A stretch of DNA of 64,000 nt from Alphaproteobacteria bacterium (GCA_030429495.1 JAUIFH010000002.1:124001-188000); one strand, 5' to 3'; positions 53,676-64,000 are shown, counted from the stretch's first letter. Notes: a model not told the origin generated them from the sequence alone. Translations and numbers: made by a program.

Positions 53676-55883
53676 GTGAGCATAGCCGAGAAACTCGCGA
53701 AGGAGCGGCGGGCACGTCTTGCCGCAGAACGGCTACTTGAACAGAAGAAACGTGAACTGTTCGCCGCCAATTCGCAGCTTTCCCGCCATGCGCGCGACTT
53801 GTCGGACCAGATTGTCGAGCAGCGCCACGGACTCGAGCTCGCGCGGCACGAGGCCGAATCGCTGAAGGGCCAGAATTCGCAGGCCATGTGCGATCTGGCG
53901 CGTGCCAATTCGGCCATTGAGGTCGCCGAGCGGCGGCTGTGGGAGGCGATCGAAACGATCGAGGACGGTTTCGCGGTTTTTGACAGCGACATGCGCCTTG
54001 TTACCGCGAACCGTGCCTGGGTGGCGCTGTCAGGTGGCGATGCCGGCATCCTTCCCGGCGCCAGCTACGACGACATGATCCTTGCCCTCGGCGGTGTCGT
54101 GGACCTGGCCGGGGGCGACATTCACGACTGGCGTCAGGAAATGACCGAGCGTATCGCACGCGCGGTGATCGAACCGAAGGTCGTTCCCCTCACCGATGGC
54201 CGCCACATCCGCCTCGTCTGCAGGCACGATGCCGGCGGTGGCCTTGTGGCCATGGCGCAGGATATTTCCGATGCCGTCGCGCGCGAGGCGGAGCTTGACG
54301 AGGCGCGCGCCCGGGCCGAGGCCGCAAACCGCGCGAAGTCCGCCTTCCTCGCGAATATGAGCCATGAGATCCGCACGCCGATGAACGGTGTCGTCGGCAT
54401 GGCGGATCTGTTGTGTGAAACCGAATTGAGCGAGGATCAGCGACTGTTCGCGGAAACGATCAAGTCCTCGGGCGAGGCGCTGCTGGCGATCATTAACGAT
54501 GTGCTCGACTACTCGAAGATCGAGGCCGAGAAACTCAAGCTCTATCCTGAACCCTTTGATCTTGAGCGCTGCCTGCACGAGGTGGTCCTGCTGCTCCAGC
54601 CGTCGGCGCGTGACAAGGGGCTGAAGCTTCTCATCGATTTCGACCTGTTCCTGCCGACGCGATTTGTCGGCGATCCCGGACGAATCCGGCAGATCCTCAC
54701 GAACCTGCTTGGTAACGCCGTCAAATTCACCTCCGAAGGTCATGTCCTGGCGCGAGTCGTCGGGATCGAGCTTCCGGACGGCCGGTTCGACCTGCATGTC
54801 ACCGTGGAGGATACCGGTATCGGCATCGCGGCCGATTTCGTCGACCATGTCTTCGGCGAGTTCAATCAGGTGGAGGACCAGTCAAACCGCAAGTTCGAGG
54901 GGACGGGGCTTGGCCTCGCGATCACCCGGCAACTGGTGGACCTGATGGGCGGAACGATCTGGGTGGACAGCGAACCGGGGCAGGGATCGTGCTTTGGCTT
55001 CCGTGTCGCGCTCGCCGCGGCCGAGCCGCTTCGCGTGATCGACCGGCCGGAGGGTCCGATCCTCCTGAAGCGGGCGCTGATCGTTGATGACGTGCAGATC
55101 AACCGCGTGATCCTCGAACGCCAGCTGGAGACCTACGGACTTGAGGTCACGCAATGCCGGGATGCCGCAGAGGCGTTGCAGTCGGTGCGAGCGGGCGGCA
55201 TGTTCGACGTCATCCTGACCGATCATGACATGCCGGGAATGACGGGGCCTGATTTTGCCGCGACGCTGCGGAAGGCCGGCGTCAGCGCGCCGATCCTGCT
55301 TCTGTCCTCGCATACCGACGCTGCCGAAGGCGCGGTTCCCGGTATCACGAGCGTTCTGCAGAAGCCGGTCCTGCGCTCACAATTGTTTCGCGTCCTGCAG
55401 GATCTCTCCTACCCGTCCGCCGTCCATGGATTGCACCCCGCCTGTGATACATCGCAGGCCGGACACCCAGCCGACCCGCGTCCGATGCGCGTCCTTGCCG
55501 CCGAAGACAACCGGACGAACCAGCTTGTCTTTCGCAAGATGATCGGCGGCCTCGACATCGACCTGCAATTCGCCGGCAACGGCCGGGAGGCGGTGGACCT
55601 GTGGCGCAGCTTCCGGCCGGACCTCATCTTCATGGATATCTCGATGCCAGAGATGGACGGCCGCGCGGCTGCCCGCGCGATCCGCGCGATCGAGGACGAA
55701 CGGGGCCTTCCCCGCGTGCCGATCGTCGCGCTGACCGCCCACGCGATGGACGGAGACAGCGATTCAATCCTTGCCTCGGGGATCGACCACTACCTGACCA
55801 AGCCGCTGCGCAAGGCCGAGATCGTCGAAAGGATCGCATATCACCGGCCGGCCGATTGCCGTGTGCCGTCCGATCCGGCCTGA
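53676..55883 (+). CDS. hybrid histidine kinase with two receiver domains
   Basis: A 735-residue sensor. An N-terminal coiled coil (about 1-90) is followed by a PAS-like domain (about 90-205). The HisKA domain has His230 (MSHEIRTPMNG). The HATPase domain has NLLGNAVKFTSEG, DTGIGI and GTGLGLAI. Two receiver domains follow, with phospho-Asp in VILTDHDMPGM and LIFMDISMPEMDG. No membrane segment is present, so it is cytoplasmic. The start is GTG with GGAGG 6 bp upstream. Target and signal are unknown. Confidence 0.93.
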   Translation: MSIAEKLAKERRARLAAERLLEQKKRELFAANSQLSRHARDLSDQIVEQRHGLELARHEAESLKGQNSQAMCDLARANSAIEVAERRLWEAIETIEDGFAVFDSDMRLVTANRAWVALSGGDAGILPGASYDDMILALGGVVDLAGGDIHDWRQEMTERIARAVIEPKVVPLTDGRHIRLVCRHDAGGGLVAMAQDISDAVAREAELDEARARAEAANRAKSAFLANMSHEIRTPMNGVVGMADLLCETELSEDQRLFAETIKSSGEALLAIINDVLDYSKIEAEKLKLYPEPFDLERCLHEVVLLLQPSARDKGLKLLIDFDLFLPTRFVGDPGRIRQILTNLLGNAVKFTSEGHVLARVVGIELPDGRFDLHVTVEDTGIGIAADFVDHVFGEFNQVEDQSNRKFEGTGLGLAITRQLVDLMGGTIWVDSEPGQGSCFGFRVALAAAEPLRVIDRPEGPILLKRALIVDDVQINRVILERQLETYGLEVTQCRDAAEALQSVRAGGMFDVILTDHDMPGMTGPDFAATLRKAGVSAPILLLSSHTDAAEGAVPGITSVLQKPVLRSQLFRVLQDLSYPSAVHGLHPACDTSQAGHPADPRPMRVLAAEDNRTNQLVFRKMIGGLDIDLQFAGNGREAVDLWRSFRPDLIFMDISMPEMDGRAAARAIRAIEDERGLPRVPIVALTAHAMDGDSDSILASGIDHYLTKPLRKAEIVERIAYHRPADCRVPSDPA

Positions 55884-55912
55884 CCGCGGCGGGTTGCGCC
55901 GGTCAGGGGCGG

Positions 55913-57958
<2,046 letters not shown>

Positions 57959-58020
57959 GGCTCGCGGTTCTTGTTGGCTCGATGGGCCGACAGTTTCATA
58001 GCCGGCGGGCGGGGGCAAGC

Positions 58021-58314
58021 TCAGTAGCCGAAGAAGAAGCCTTGATTGCGGATCAGCGCGTTCTGAAGGACGTAGACGATGATCAGCACGACGAGCGGCG
58101 CAAGGTCGAGTCCGGGCGTGCGCGGCAGGAACCGGCGGACGGGCGCGTAGATCGGCTCAAGTAGTTGCGAGAGGCCGTACCAGATCTGCGAGACGATCGG
58201 CTGACGGATGTTCAGCACCTGGAAGCTGATCAGCCACGACATGATGAAATGCGCGAGGATGAAGAACTGCAGGATCCTGAGACAGATCGTCAGCACGTCG
58301 TAGATAATGCCCAT
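58021..58314 (-). CDS. YggT family membrane protein
   Basis: A 97-residue YggT protein with two membrane segments (LTICLRILQFFILAHFIMSWL and LDLAPLVVLIIVYVLQNALI) and the YggT middle (GLSQLLEPIYAPVRRFLP). Its role is unclear; relatives are tied to osmotic tolerance or cytochrome assembly. It is a single gene after recQ. Confidence 0.93.
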   Translation of the reverse strand: MGIIYDVLTICLRILQFFILAHFIMSWLISFQVLNIRQPIVSQIWYGLSQLLEPIYAPVRRFLPRTPGLDLAPLVVLIIVYVLQNALIRNQGFFFGY

Positions 58315-58449
58315 GGTCCGGTTCCCTTGCCTTTGACGCAGAATTAGTCGCCGCAGACGCGCTCCGCAACCGTCTTACGCAACGTCGCTGGTTGACGCCT
58401 CGATGCCGGCCCGTCACGTCCTTTCTTGCAGCCGAGACAGGACGCCCCG

Positions 58450-58980
58450 ATGTATCCCTTCGTTCGCATGGCGAAAGAAATCTGGAAGAACCGCCACGCC
58501 GCGCCGCTCGCGATCACCGAGGCGCATGTCTCCCACCATATCTGCTGGCCGTGGGACCTCGACATGTGGGTCGAGATGAATAACGGGCGGACGCTCACGC
58601 TCTACGATCTCGGACGCATTCCGCTGGCGATGCGGACAGGGCTTGGCGATCTGATCCGCAAGTACCGCTGGGGGATCACGGTTGCAGGAAATTCCGTGCG
58701 CTACCGGCGGCGCGTGCGGATGTTTGACCGGCTGGAAATCATCAGCCGCTGCGTCGGCTGGGATGATCGTTTCATCTACATGGAGCAGAGCATGTGGCGG
58801 GCAGGCGACTGCACGAGCCACATGTTGCTGCGGTCCGCTGTCACCGGGAAATCGGGGATCGTCCCGACGGCCGAGGTTCTGGCGGCACTTGGCCAGCCGG
58901 CCGAAAGCCCGGAACTGCCCGGCTGGGTGCGTGCCTGGATTGCGGCCGATGCCGAACGGCCCTGGCCGCCGCAACGCTGA
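58450..58980 (+). CDS. acyl-CoA thioesterase (4HBT fold)
   Basis: A 176-residue hot-dog-fold protein: DLDMWVEMNNGRTLTLYDLGR matches the 4HBT active-site region, and RYRRRVRMFDRLEIISR the long strand. It would hydrolyse acyl-CoA thioesters. The ATG at 58450 has AGGA 9 bp upstream. Confidence 0.85.
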   Translation: MYPFVRMAKEIWKNRHAAPLAITEAHVSHHICWPWDLDMWVEMNNGRTLTLYDLGRIPLAMRTGLGDLIRKYRWGITVAGNSVRYRRRVRMFDRLEIISRCVGWDDRFIYMEQSMWRAGDCTSHMLLRSAVTGKSGIVPTAEVLAALGQPAESPELPGWVRAWIAADAERPWPPQR

Positions 58981-59090
58981 CCCGGCGAAAATCGGGCCCG
59001 GAACCGGCGCGCTGTCCCGCCCCCTCGCTCCGCCGCTTGCACCAAACCCGCTTTTCAGGCTTCATCGCGTCAACAGGCGAGAGGCAGGTC

Positions 59091-60458
59091 ATGACGGTAT
59101 CGGCGAAGAAGCGCATCTGGGGCTGGTGGTTCTTCGACTGGGCAAGCCAGCCTTACAATACCCTGCTGCTGACTTTCTGCTTCGGACCCTATTTCGCGGA
59201 AGTCGCGCGGGCCTACTTCGTCGAGCAGGGGCAATCGGTGGAGCTGTCGCAGGCCAGTTCGCAGGCCTACTGGACCGGTGCGCAGACGATCACCGGCCTG
59301 ATCATCGCCGTCCTCGCCCCGGTACTCGGCGTGATCGCCGACGGGCGCGGCCGCAAGATGCCATGGATATGGGCATTCTCGTGCATGTACGTGACCGGCG
59401 CGGCGATCCTGTGGTGGACGATGCCCGAGATGTCGACCCTTTTCTGGGCCGCCTTCTGGTTCTCGTTCGGGTTCATCGGGATGGAACTGGCGACCAACTT
59501 CACCAATGCGCTGATGCCCTCGCTCACCACGCAGGAGGATATGGGCCGGGTGTCGGGCACCGGCTTCGCCTTCGGCTATCTTGGCGGCGTGATCGCGCTG
59601 TTCATCTTCCTTCTGTTCTTCGCCGAGGATGCGAAGACCGGAAAGACGCTGATCGGCCTCTCGCCGGCCTTCGGACTTGACCCGGGGACGCGGGAGGGGA
59701 CGCGGTCGGTCGGGCCGTTCACGGCAATCTGGTACGTCGTCTTCATGGTGCCCTTCTTCCTCTGGGTGCGGGAGCCGCTGACGACCGGCGGCCGGCGCGT
59801 GGGCGAGAGCCTTGCCGCGCTCGGGACCGCGATCAAGGCGCTGAAACAGAGGCCAAGCCTTCTGGCCTTCCTGCTGGCCTCGATGTTCTATCGCGACGCG
59901 CTGAACGCGACCTATGCGCTGGGCGGCGCCTTCGCGTCGAATGTGATGGGCTGGACCGTGATCCAGAGCGGTACGTTCGGCATCATCGCGGCGATCGCGG
60001 CAACGCTTGCCTCCTGGGCGGGCGGCAAGCTCGATTCCTCGATCGGGCCGAAGCCGGTGATCGTCTGGGCCGTCGTCGTTCTGACTGCTACTATCGTCGT
60101 CATGATGAACCTGACGCCCACCAGCCTCTTCGGCGTTGGACTGGCCGAGGGATCGGCGGTCCCCGATATCGTATTCTACGGCTGTGGCGTGGTGATCGGC
60201 GCTGCCGGCGGCATCGCGCAGGCGGCGAGCCGCACGCTCATGGTGTTTCACACGACGGACAAGGATGCGGCAGGCGATTTCGGCTTCTACGGCCTGTCGG
60301 GCAAGGCGACGGCCTTTCTCGCACCGGCGCTGATCACGGTCGCGACGATGATGCTCGGCAGCGCCCGCCTTGGCATTGCGCCGTTGATCGGCCTCTTCCT
60401 GGTCGGGCTTGTCCTGCTCGCCTGGGTGAACCCGAACGGAGAAAGGAGGACGCCGTGA
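59091..60458 (+). CDS. UMF1-type MFS transporter
   Basis: A 455-residue transporter with about twelve membrane segments. The start (WGWWFFDWASQPYNTLLLTFCFGPYF) and VIADGRGRKMPWIWAF are typical of the UMF1/Atg22-like family. The substrate is unknown, with amino acids or peptides possible. Its stop overlaps the GTG start of mepA (GTGA). Confidence 0.9.
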   Translation: MTVSAKKRIWGWWFFDWASQPYNTLLLTFCFGPYFAEVARAYFVEQGQSVELSQASSQAYWTGAQTITGLIIAVLAPVLGVIADGRGRKMPWIWAFSCMYVTGAAILWWTMPEMSTLFWAAFWFSFGFIGMELATNFTNALMPSLTTQEDMGRVSGTGFAFGYLGGVIALFIFLLFFAEDAKTGKTLIGLSPAFGLDPGTREGTRSVGPFTAIWYVVFMVPFFLWVREPLTTGGRRVGESLAALGTAIKALKQRPSLLAFLLASMFYRDALNATYALGGAFASNVMGWTVIQSGTFGIIAAIAATLASWAGGKLDSSIGPKPVIVWAVVVLTATIVVMMNLTPTSLFGVGLAEGSAVPDIVFYGCGVVIGAAGGIAQAASRTLMVFHTTDKDAAGDFGFYGLSGKATAFLAPALITVATMMLGSARLGIAPLIGLFLVGLVLLAWVNPNGERRTP

Positions 60459-61345
60459 GAAGACTTCTCGCGATCATTCTGTCTGCATCCATTCTGGCCG
60501 CCGCGCCGGTTTCGGCCGAACCGCGCGCCAACCAGCTTTTCGGCGCCAAGCGGTCGGCCTCGGCCCAGAAGCCGCACGCCATAGGCACATATGCCAAGGG
60601 CTGCGGCGCCGGCTTCGTGCAACTGCCGGAAAACGGCCCGACCTGGCAGGCGATGCGGCTTAGCCGCAACCGCAACTGGGGGCACCCGGAACTGGTGCAG
60701 TTCGTTGCCGATCTTTCCGCGACGGCGCGGAAGCTCGGTTGGGCAGGTCTCTATATCGGCGACATGAGCCAGCCGCGCGGTGGGCCGATGACTTCGGGCC
60801 ATTCGAGCCATCAAATCGGCCTTGATGCCGATATCTGGATGCTGCCGCCGACGCGGTTGAACCTCAGCCGGGCAGAGCGGGAGAGCATCAGCTCAATCTC
60901 GGTTCGGACGAACGACCAGAAACGCGTGAACGGCAACTGGACGGCTACTCATCACAAACTTCTGCAAGCGGCGGCGTCCGATCCGCGGGTGGACCGGATT
61001 TTCGTCGCGGCGGCGGTGAAGATAGAGATGTGCAAGTCGGCGCGGGCATCCGACAAGAAGTGGCTTCAGAAGATCCGTCCGATCTATGGCCACAACACGC
61101 ATTTCCACGTGCGGCTGAAATGCCCATCCGGGTCATCGCTCTGCAAGACGCAGACGCCGACGGTCGGTGAGCTGTCGAAGGGCGGCAATGGCTGCGACGA
61201 AACGCTTAAATGGTGGGTCACGGACTACCTGAACCCACCGAAGACCACGACGAAGAAGCCGAAGGAGCCACGCAAGCGGGGTGCCCGCGACTACGTCATG
61301 GCAGACCTGCCGAGGCAATGCGCTTCCGTTCTCGCCTCGGACTAG
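60455..61345 (+). CDS. mepA: penicillin-insensitive murein endopeptidase
   Basis: A 296-residue periplasmic LAS-type metallopeptidase. A signal peptide (1-22) is followed by the catalytic domain with His116, His119 and Asp126 (GHSSHQIGLDADIW), and THFHVRL near the end. These match the metal-binding residues of E. coli MepA. It cuts D-Ala-mDAP cross-links in peptidoglycan. The start is GTG, overlapping the MFS stop by 4 bp. Confidence 0.95.
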   Translation: MRRLLAIILSASILAAAPVSAEPRANQLFGAKRSASAQKPHAIGTYAKGCGAGFVQLPENGPTWQAMRLSRNRNWGHPELVQFVADLSATARKLGWAGLYIGDMSQPRGGPMTSGHSSHQIGLDADIWMLPPTRLNLSRAERESISSISVRTNDQKRVNGNWTATHHKLLQAAASDPRVDRIFVAAAVKIEMCKSARASDKKWLQKIRPIYGHNTHFHVRLKCPSGSSLCKTQTPTVGELSKGGNGCDETLKWWVTDYLNPPKTTTKKPKEPRKRGARDYVMADLPRQCASVLASD

Positions 61346-62208
61346 GCGTGGCGCTCGCGCTGGCGCTGACTGGCGCCTCGGCGCCGGCGCCTAAGGCTGT
61401 GCTCACCGGCAGTTACGAATGGGATGCGCCGGGGGACCGCTTTGGTGGCTTTTCCGGTATTGATATCGCGGAGGACGGAACGACGTTTGTCGCCATCTCG
61501 GACTCCGCTGCCATCTTCAGCGGCCGGCTGACGCGCGACGATACGGGTGCGGTCGTTGCAGTCGAAGCCAATGCGCCGGTCTTTCCCTTGTCGCATCATG
61601 GGCTGCCGCTGACGGAACCGATGGACGACGCCGAGGGGTTGGCGCTGGGCCCGGACGGAACGATCTACATCTCCTTCGAGACGGAGGACAGGATCGCGCA
61701 ATATGCCGATGGTGGGGCAACCTGGGTAACGGAGTTCTGGCCTCCCCGATTTCGGACCTTCGCCCTGAATGCGGGGATCGAGGCGCTGGCGATCGACGGG
61801 AGCGGCGCGCTTTACGCCATGCCGGAGCGCGATGGCCCGCCCGGCAGTCCGATCCCGGTTTTTCGTCTGATCGACGGTACGATGGAGCAGCCCTTCACAC
61901 TGCCCCGCAGCGGAGACTGGTCGCAGGTGGGCGCGGATTTCGGGCCGGACGGGCGGCTCTTTCTTCTCGAACGCGATTTCTGGCCGCTTATCGGTTTCAT
62001 GAGCCGTGTTCGCCGGATTACCATCGAGGCCGATAGCGTCGTAGCGGACGAAGTCCTGCTGGAGACGAGCGCGGGGGTCCACGACAACCTCGAAGGCATC
62101 GCTGTCTGGCGGGATGGGGCAGGCGATACCCACCTCACCATGATCTCGGACGACAACTTTCTGCCCGTGCAGCGCACCGAGATCGTGGACTACCGGGTTG
62201 TCGAATGA
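61318..62208 (+). CDS. phytase-like esterase domain protein
   Basis: A 296-residue protein with a signal peptide (about 1-23) and a beta-propeller of the esterase-like-activity-of-phytase family: GGFSGIDIAEDGTTFVAISDS, EGLALGPDGTIYISFE, EALAIDGSGALYAMPE, HDNLEGIAVWRDG. It is probably periplasmic. The start overlaps the end of mepA by 28 bp. The substrate is unknown. Confidence 0.85.
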   Translation: MRFRSRLGLGVALALALTGASAPAPKAVLTGSYEWDAPGDRFGGFSGIDIAEDGTTFVAISDSAAIFSGRLTRDDTGAVVAVEANAPVFPLSHHGLPLTEPMDDAEGLALGPDGTIYISFETEDRIAQYADGGATWVTEFWPPRFRTFALNAGIEALAIDGSGALYAMPERDGPPGSPIPVFRLIDGTMEQPFTLPRSGDWSQVGADFGPDGRLFLLERDFWPLIGFMSRVRRITIEADSVVADEVLLETSAGVHDNLEGIAVWRDGAGDTHLTMISDDNFLPVQRTEIVDYRVVE

Positions 62209-62244
62209 CTTGACCCAAACAGACCGAGGGCGTAGATGCCGCCC

Positions 62245-62260
62245 GTTCCCGATCGGGAAC
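62245..62260. promoter_or_regulatory. 16-bp palindrome upstream of the VUT transporter gene
   Basis: GTTCCCGATCGGGAAC is a perfect inverted repeat 36 bp before the ATG of the transporter gene. It could bind a dimeric regulator. No T-run follows, so it is not an intrinsic terminator. Confidence 0.4.
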
Positions 62261-62295
62261 CAAGTCTCCGCGACCTTGTCAAAACGGAAAGATCA

Positions 62296-62919
62296 ATGAC
62301 CCGCTCACTCGTTCCTGGCATTCTTGCCATGGCCGCCATCGTCGTGGCCTCCAACATCCTCGTGCAGTTCCTGTTCGGCCAATGGCTGACCTGGGGCGCC
62401 TTCACCTATCCCCTCGCCTTCCTCGTCACCGACGTGATGAACCGCGTTTACGGCCCTGCCGCCGCGCGCCGTGTCGTCCTCGCGGGGTTCATCGTGGGTC
62501 TTGTCTGTTCCTTCATCGGGACGCGGATCATGGGGGAATTCGGCCCGCTCGTGACGTTGCGCATCGCGGCGGGGTCGGGACTCGCGTTCCTGACGGCGCA
62601 GTTACTTGATGTCGCGATCTTCGACCGGCTGCGCGCCGCGTCATGGTGGAAGGCGCCGCTTGTCTCGACGCTGTTCGGTTCGGCCGTCGATACTGCGATC
62701 TTCTTCACCGTCGCCTTCGCCGGCGTGCTGAGTTTCCTCGAACCGGGCAAGGACGTGAGTTGGGCGGGCGAGATGCTGCCGCTGCTGGGGCATGGACCCG
62801 TCGTACCGCTCTGGGTATCGCTCGCCACGGCGGACTGGATTGTGAAACTATCGCTCGCAATTGTGGCGCTTGTCCCATTCCGGGCGATTGTTACAAGACT
62901 GACAGCAAAAGTTGCGTAA
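62296..62919 (+). CDS. queuosine precursor transporter (VUT/YhhQ family)
   Basis: A 207-residue membrane protein of the VUT_1 family with about six segments: AAIVVASNILVQFLF, FTYPLAFLVTDVMNRVYG, AFLTAQLLDVAIFDRL and STLFGSAVDTAIFFTVAFAG. These are typical of YhhQ-like importers of queuosine precursors. GGAAAG lies 6 bp before the ATG. Confidence 0.88.
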   Translation: MTRSLVPGILAMAAIVVASNILVQFLFGQWLTWGAFTYPLAFLVTDVMNRVYGPAAARRVVLAGFIVGLVCSFIGTRIMGEFGPLVTLRIAAGSGLAFLTAQLLDVAIFDRLRAASWWKAPLVSTLFGSAVDTAIFFTVAFAGVLSFLEPGKDVSWAGEMLPLLGHGPVVPLWVSLATADWIVKLSLAIVALVPFRAIVTRLTAKVA

Positions 62920-62952
62920 AAACGTTTGACAGACACAATATCTGTGGCAACC

Positions 62953-62961
62953 TGTGGATAA
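62953..62961 (-). promoter_or_regulatory. DnaA-box match
   Basis: TGTGGATAA is the reverse complement of the consensus DnaA box TTATCCACA. It is the only perfect match noticed in the window. It lies upstream of the structured RNA and may link its expression to DnaA; a chance match is possible. Confidence 0.35.
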
Positions 62962-62989
62962 CGGCAACGCAGAGAAAGGAGGTGATCCA

Positions 62990-63046
62990 GTGTCTAGAGT
63001 GATATTGGAGAGAGGTGTCGGGACAGTCAGGGGGGCGTGGGCCTAA
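62990..63046 (+). CDS. 18-residue mini-ORF
   Basis: A GTG start follows AAAGGAGGTGATCC with a 4-nt spacing, one of the strongest possible ribosome sites. The product is MSRVILERGVGTVRGAWA. Its codons 9-18 overlap the 5' arms of the stems described for the RNA, so translation and folding exclude each other. It could be a leader peptide or a genuine small protein. Confidence 0.55.
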   Translation: MSRVILERGVGTVRGAWA

Positions 63047-63128
63047 GGGTAGCATCTTGGGCTTTGAACCCTGACTGGGCCTAGTCGAGCTTCGACACCC
63101 TAACTGGCCCATCTCCGTAGATCTCGGA

Positions 63129-63158
63129 GGGCCGCTCCAAACCGGAGCGGCCCTTTCC
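63129..63158 (+). terminator. intrinsic terminator of small RNA
   Basis: GGGCCGCTCC (63129-63138) pairs with GGAGCGGCCC (63144-63153) around a 5-nt loop and is followed by TTT. This is a strong GC-rich stem with a short T-run, typical for GC-rich genomes. Confidence 0.85.
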
Positions 63159-63272
63159 GTTTGCGCGTCGCGGTTTCGGTGTGTGTCATACAGCCGGCGG
63201 CGGGCCTGCATTTAGGCTGCCGGCGGGGGCCGCCCGATTGCCTTGCGGGGCGGCTTCGGCGACAACGGGGAC

Positions 63273-63692
63273 ATGCTGCGTATCACTGACGATATTGCCA
63301 TCGCTGACTGGGAACTGACCGAGAGCTTTTCGCGGTCGTCCGGGCCTGGTGGCCAGAACGTCAACAAGGTGGAGACGGCGGTGGAACTGCGGTTCGAGGC
63401 GGCGCGAAGCCCGAACCTGCCGGAACCGGTCAAGAAGCGATTGAAACGGCTGGCCGGACGGCGCTGGACGCTCGACGGTGCCATCGTGATCCGCGCGGAA
63501 GAGACGCGCAGCCAGCTTCGGAACCGCGAACTCGCCCGGGAGCGGCTGGCGGAAATGATCCGCGCCGCGCTGGTCGCGCCGAAGCGGCGCATCGCGACGA
63601 AACCGACGCTGGGAAGCAAGCGGCGGCGGCTTGCCGCGAAGACGGCGCGGGGCCAGGTCAAGGCCCTGCGCGGCAAGGTCGAGGAAGACTGA
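63273..63692 (+). CDS. arfB: peptidyl-tRNA hydrolase ArfB
   Basis: A 139-residue ribosome-rescue hydrolase. The GGQ motif is Gly26-Gly27-Gln28 (SSGPGGQNVNK), followed by VETAVELRF. The C-terminal basic tail (KPTLGSKRRRLAAKTARGQVKALR) would enter the mRNA channel. It frees stalled ribosomes. A TTG at 63243 is in frame, but the ATG at 63273 fits the family start. Confidence 0.93.
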   Translation: MLRITDDIAIADWELTESFSRSSGPGGQNVNKVETAVELRFEAARSPNLPEPVKKRLKRLAGRRWTLDGAIVIRAEETRSQLRNRELARERLAEMIRAALVAPKRRIATKPTLGSKRRRLAAKTARGQVKALRGKVEED

Positions 63693-63796
63693 CCGCCCGG
63701 CGCCGCGGATTGCGAAAATCGCCGTGGCAAAGGGTTGCGGATCGGCGCGATTGCGCCGACAACCATAGTAAGCGCGCCGAGGGACACCACGCGAAC

Positions 63797-64000
63797 ATGC
63801 TGAAGAAAGCCGTCATGCTCGTTTCGGGCAATGCCTTCGGGTCGGCGCTGCTTCTTGCGCGGAATCTGATCGTCGCTCGGCTTATCAGCCCCGAGGACTA
63901 CGGCATCGCGGCGACTTTCGCGATCTCGATGTCTCTGGTCGAGATGCTCTCCTATCTCGGGCTGAATCAGATGATCGTTGTCGACAAGAACGGCGACGAT
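63797..64000 (+). CDS. polysaccharide flippase, N-terminal part
   Basis: The frame is open to the end of the window (68 residues). KKAVMLVSGNAFGSALLLARNLIVARLISPEDYGIAATFAIS is the N-terminus of an oligosaccharide flippase (Wzx/MATE-like polysaccharide transport family). It would move lipid-linked sugar units across the inner membrane. The rest is outside the window. Confidence 0.85.
   Translation, partial: MLKKAVMLVSGNAFGSALLLARNLIVARLISPEDYGIAATFAISMSLVEMLSYLGLNQMIVVDKNGDD

Larger units (their letters stand above)
62970..63158 (+). ncRNA. structured small RNA with 18-residue ORF
   Basis: This transcript-like unit lies between the VUT transporter gene and arfB. It begins with AAAGGAGGTGATCC, a perfect match to the anti-Shine-Dalgarno end of 16S rRNA. 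An 18-codon ORF follows. The second half of the ORF and the downstream sequence fold into nested stems: GGTGTCG (63014-63020) with CGACACC (63093-63099), and CAGTCAGGG (63024-63032) with CCCTGACTG (63069-63077). It ends at a strong intrinsic terminator. TTGACA at 62926 may be part of its promoter. It does not match tmRNA, SRP RNA, 6S or RNase P as far as can be judged. Confidence 0.6.

Noticed and set aside
62970-63158. tmRNA, SRP RNA or 6S RNA as identity of the structured RNA
   Set aside because: No tag-peptide frame, no SRP GGAAGCAG-type loop and no 6S-like long bulged helix were recognisable.

Overview
The window is GC-rich alphaproteobacterial chromosome, most likely from the Rhodobacterales (Rhodobacter/Paracoccus/Roseobacter relatives). 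The gene content supports this: a HemY family C-terminus with a Cys4 motif, dnaA-dnaN-recF near gyrB, rpsT beside dnaA, mutM/ubiE/ubiB, a serC-serA pair with a structured leader, a cupin of the DMSP-lyase family, IalB, FlgN-type flagellar genes, and yfhM-pbpC. No plasmid backbone, rRNA operon or CRISPR array was seen.

Left end (1-14,645): a 14.1-kb integrative element sits inside a host tRNA-Thr(CGU) gene. It is bounded by a 12-bp direct repeat (509-520 and 14,599-14,610) in the anticodon arm, so the host tRNA is cut into a 5' part and a 3' part. The element carries its own complete tRNA-Thr(CGU) on the minus strand (1823-1898), apparently a replacement. Its minus strand holds a tyrosine integrase, an excisionase-like HTH protein, a primase-helicase, a repeat-rich origin-like region, a portal protein, a coupled packaging set (coiled-coil protein, small protein, TerS, and a large terminase split into ATPase and nuclease genes) and an HNH nuclease. 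Neither capsid nor tail genes are present, so it looks like a phage satellite or a reduced prophage. Its plus strand carries cargo: a proteasome-like Ntn hydrolase overlapping a 57-residue ORF, a membrane protein and two proteins of unknown function.

Centre-left (14,796-28,834): conserved housekeeping genes. These are gyrB, a DEAD-box RNA helicase, a LysE exporter, a VOC protein, recF, dnaN, dnaA, rpsT, an enoyl-CoA hydratase, mutM, ubiE and ubiB. Next is a flagellar segment (28,843-34,472): flgD, fliK, flgJ, flgN, the first 46 codons of flagellin, flgE and motB. Flagellin and flgE run tail-to-tail into one junction near 32,260 and both lose their 3' ends there. This is a rearrangement breakpoint, not two intact genes.

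Right half (34,554-64,000): metabolic and envelope genes. They include an alkaline-phosphatase-fold protein, IalB, asparaginase, an ArsR-SRPBCC-YCII operon, serB divergent from serC-serA, a DMSP-lyase-like cupin behind an RBS-masking hairpin, two metallophosphoesterases, a thiolase, pbpC with a large alpha-2-macroglobulin gene, a hybrid histidine kinase, recQ, yggT, a thioesterase, an MFS transporter-mepA-phytase-like run and a VUT-family (YhhQ-like) transporter. A structured small RNA gene with an 18-codon ORF and a strong terminator follows, then arfB and the start of a polysaccharide flippase.
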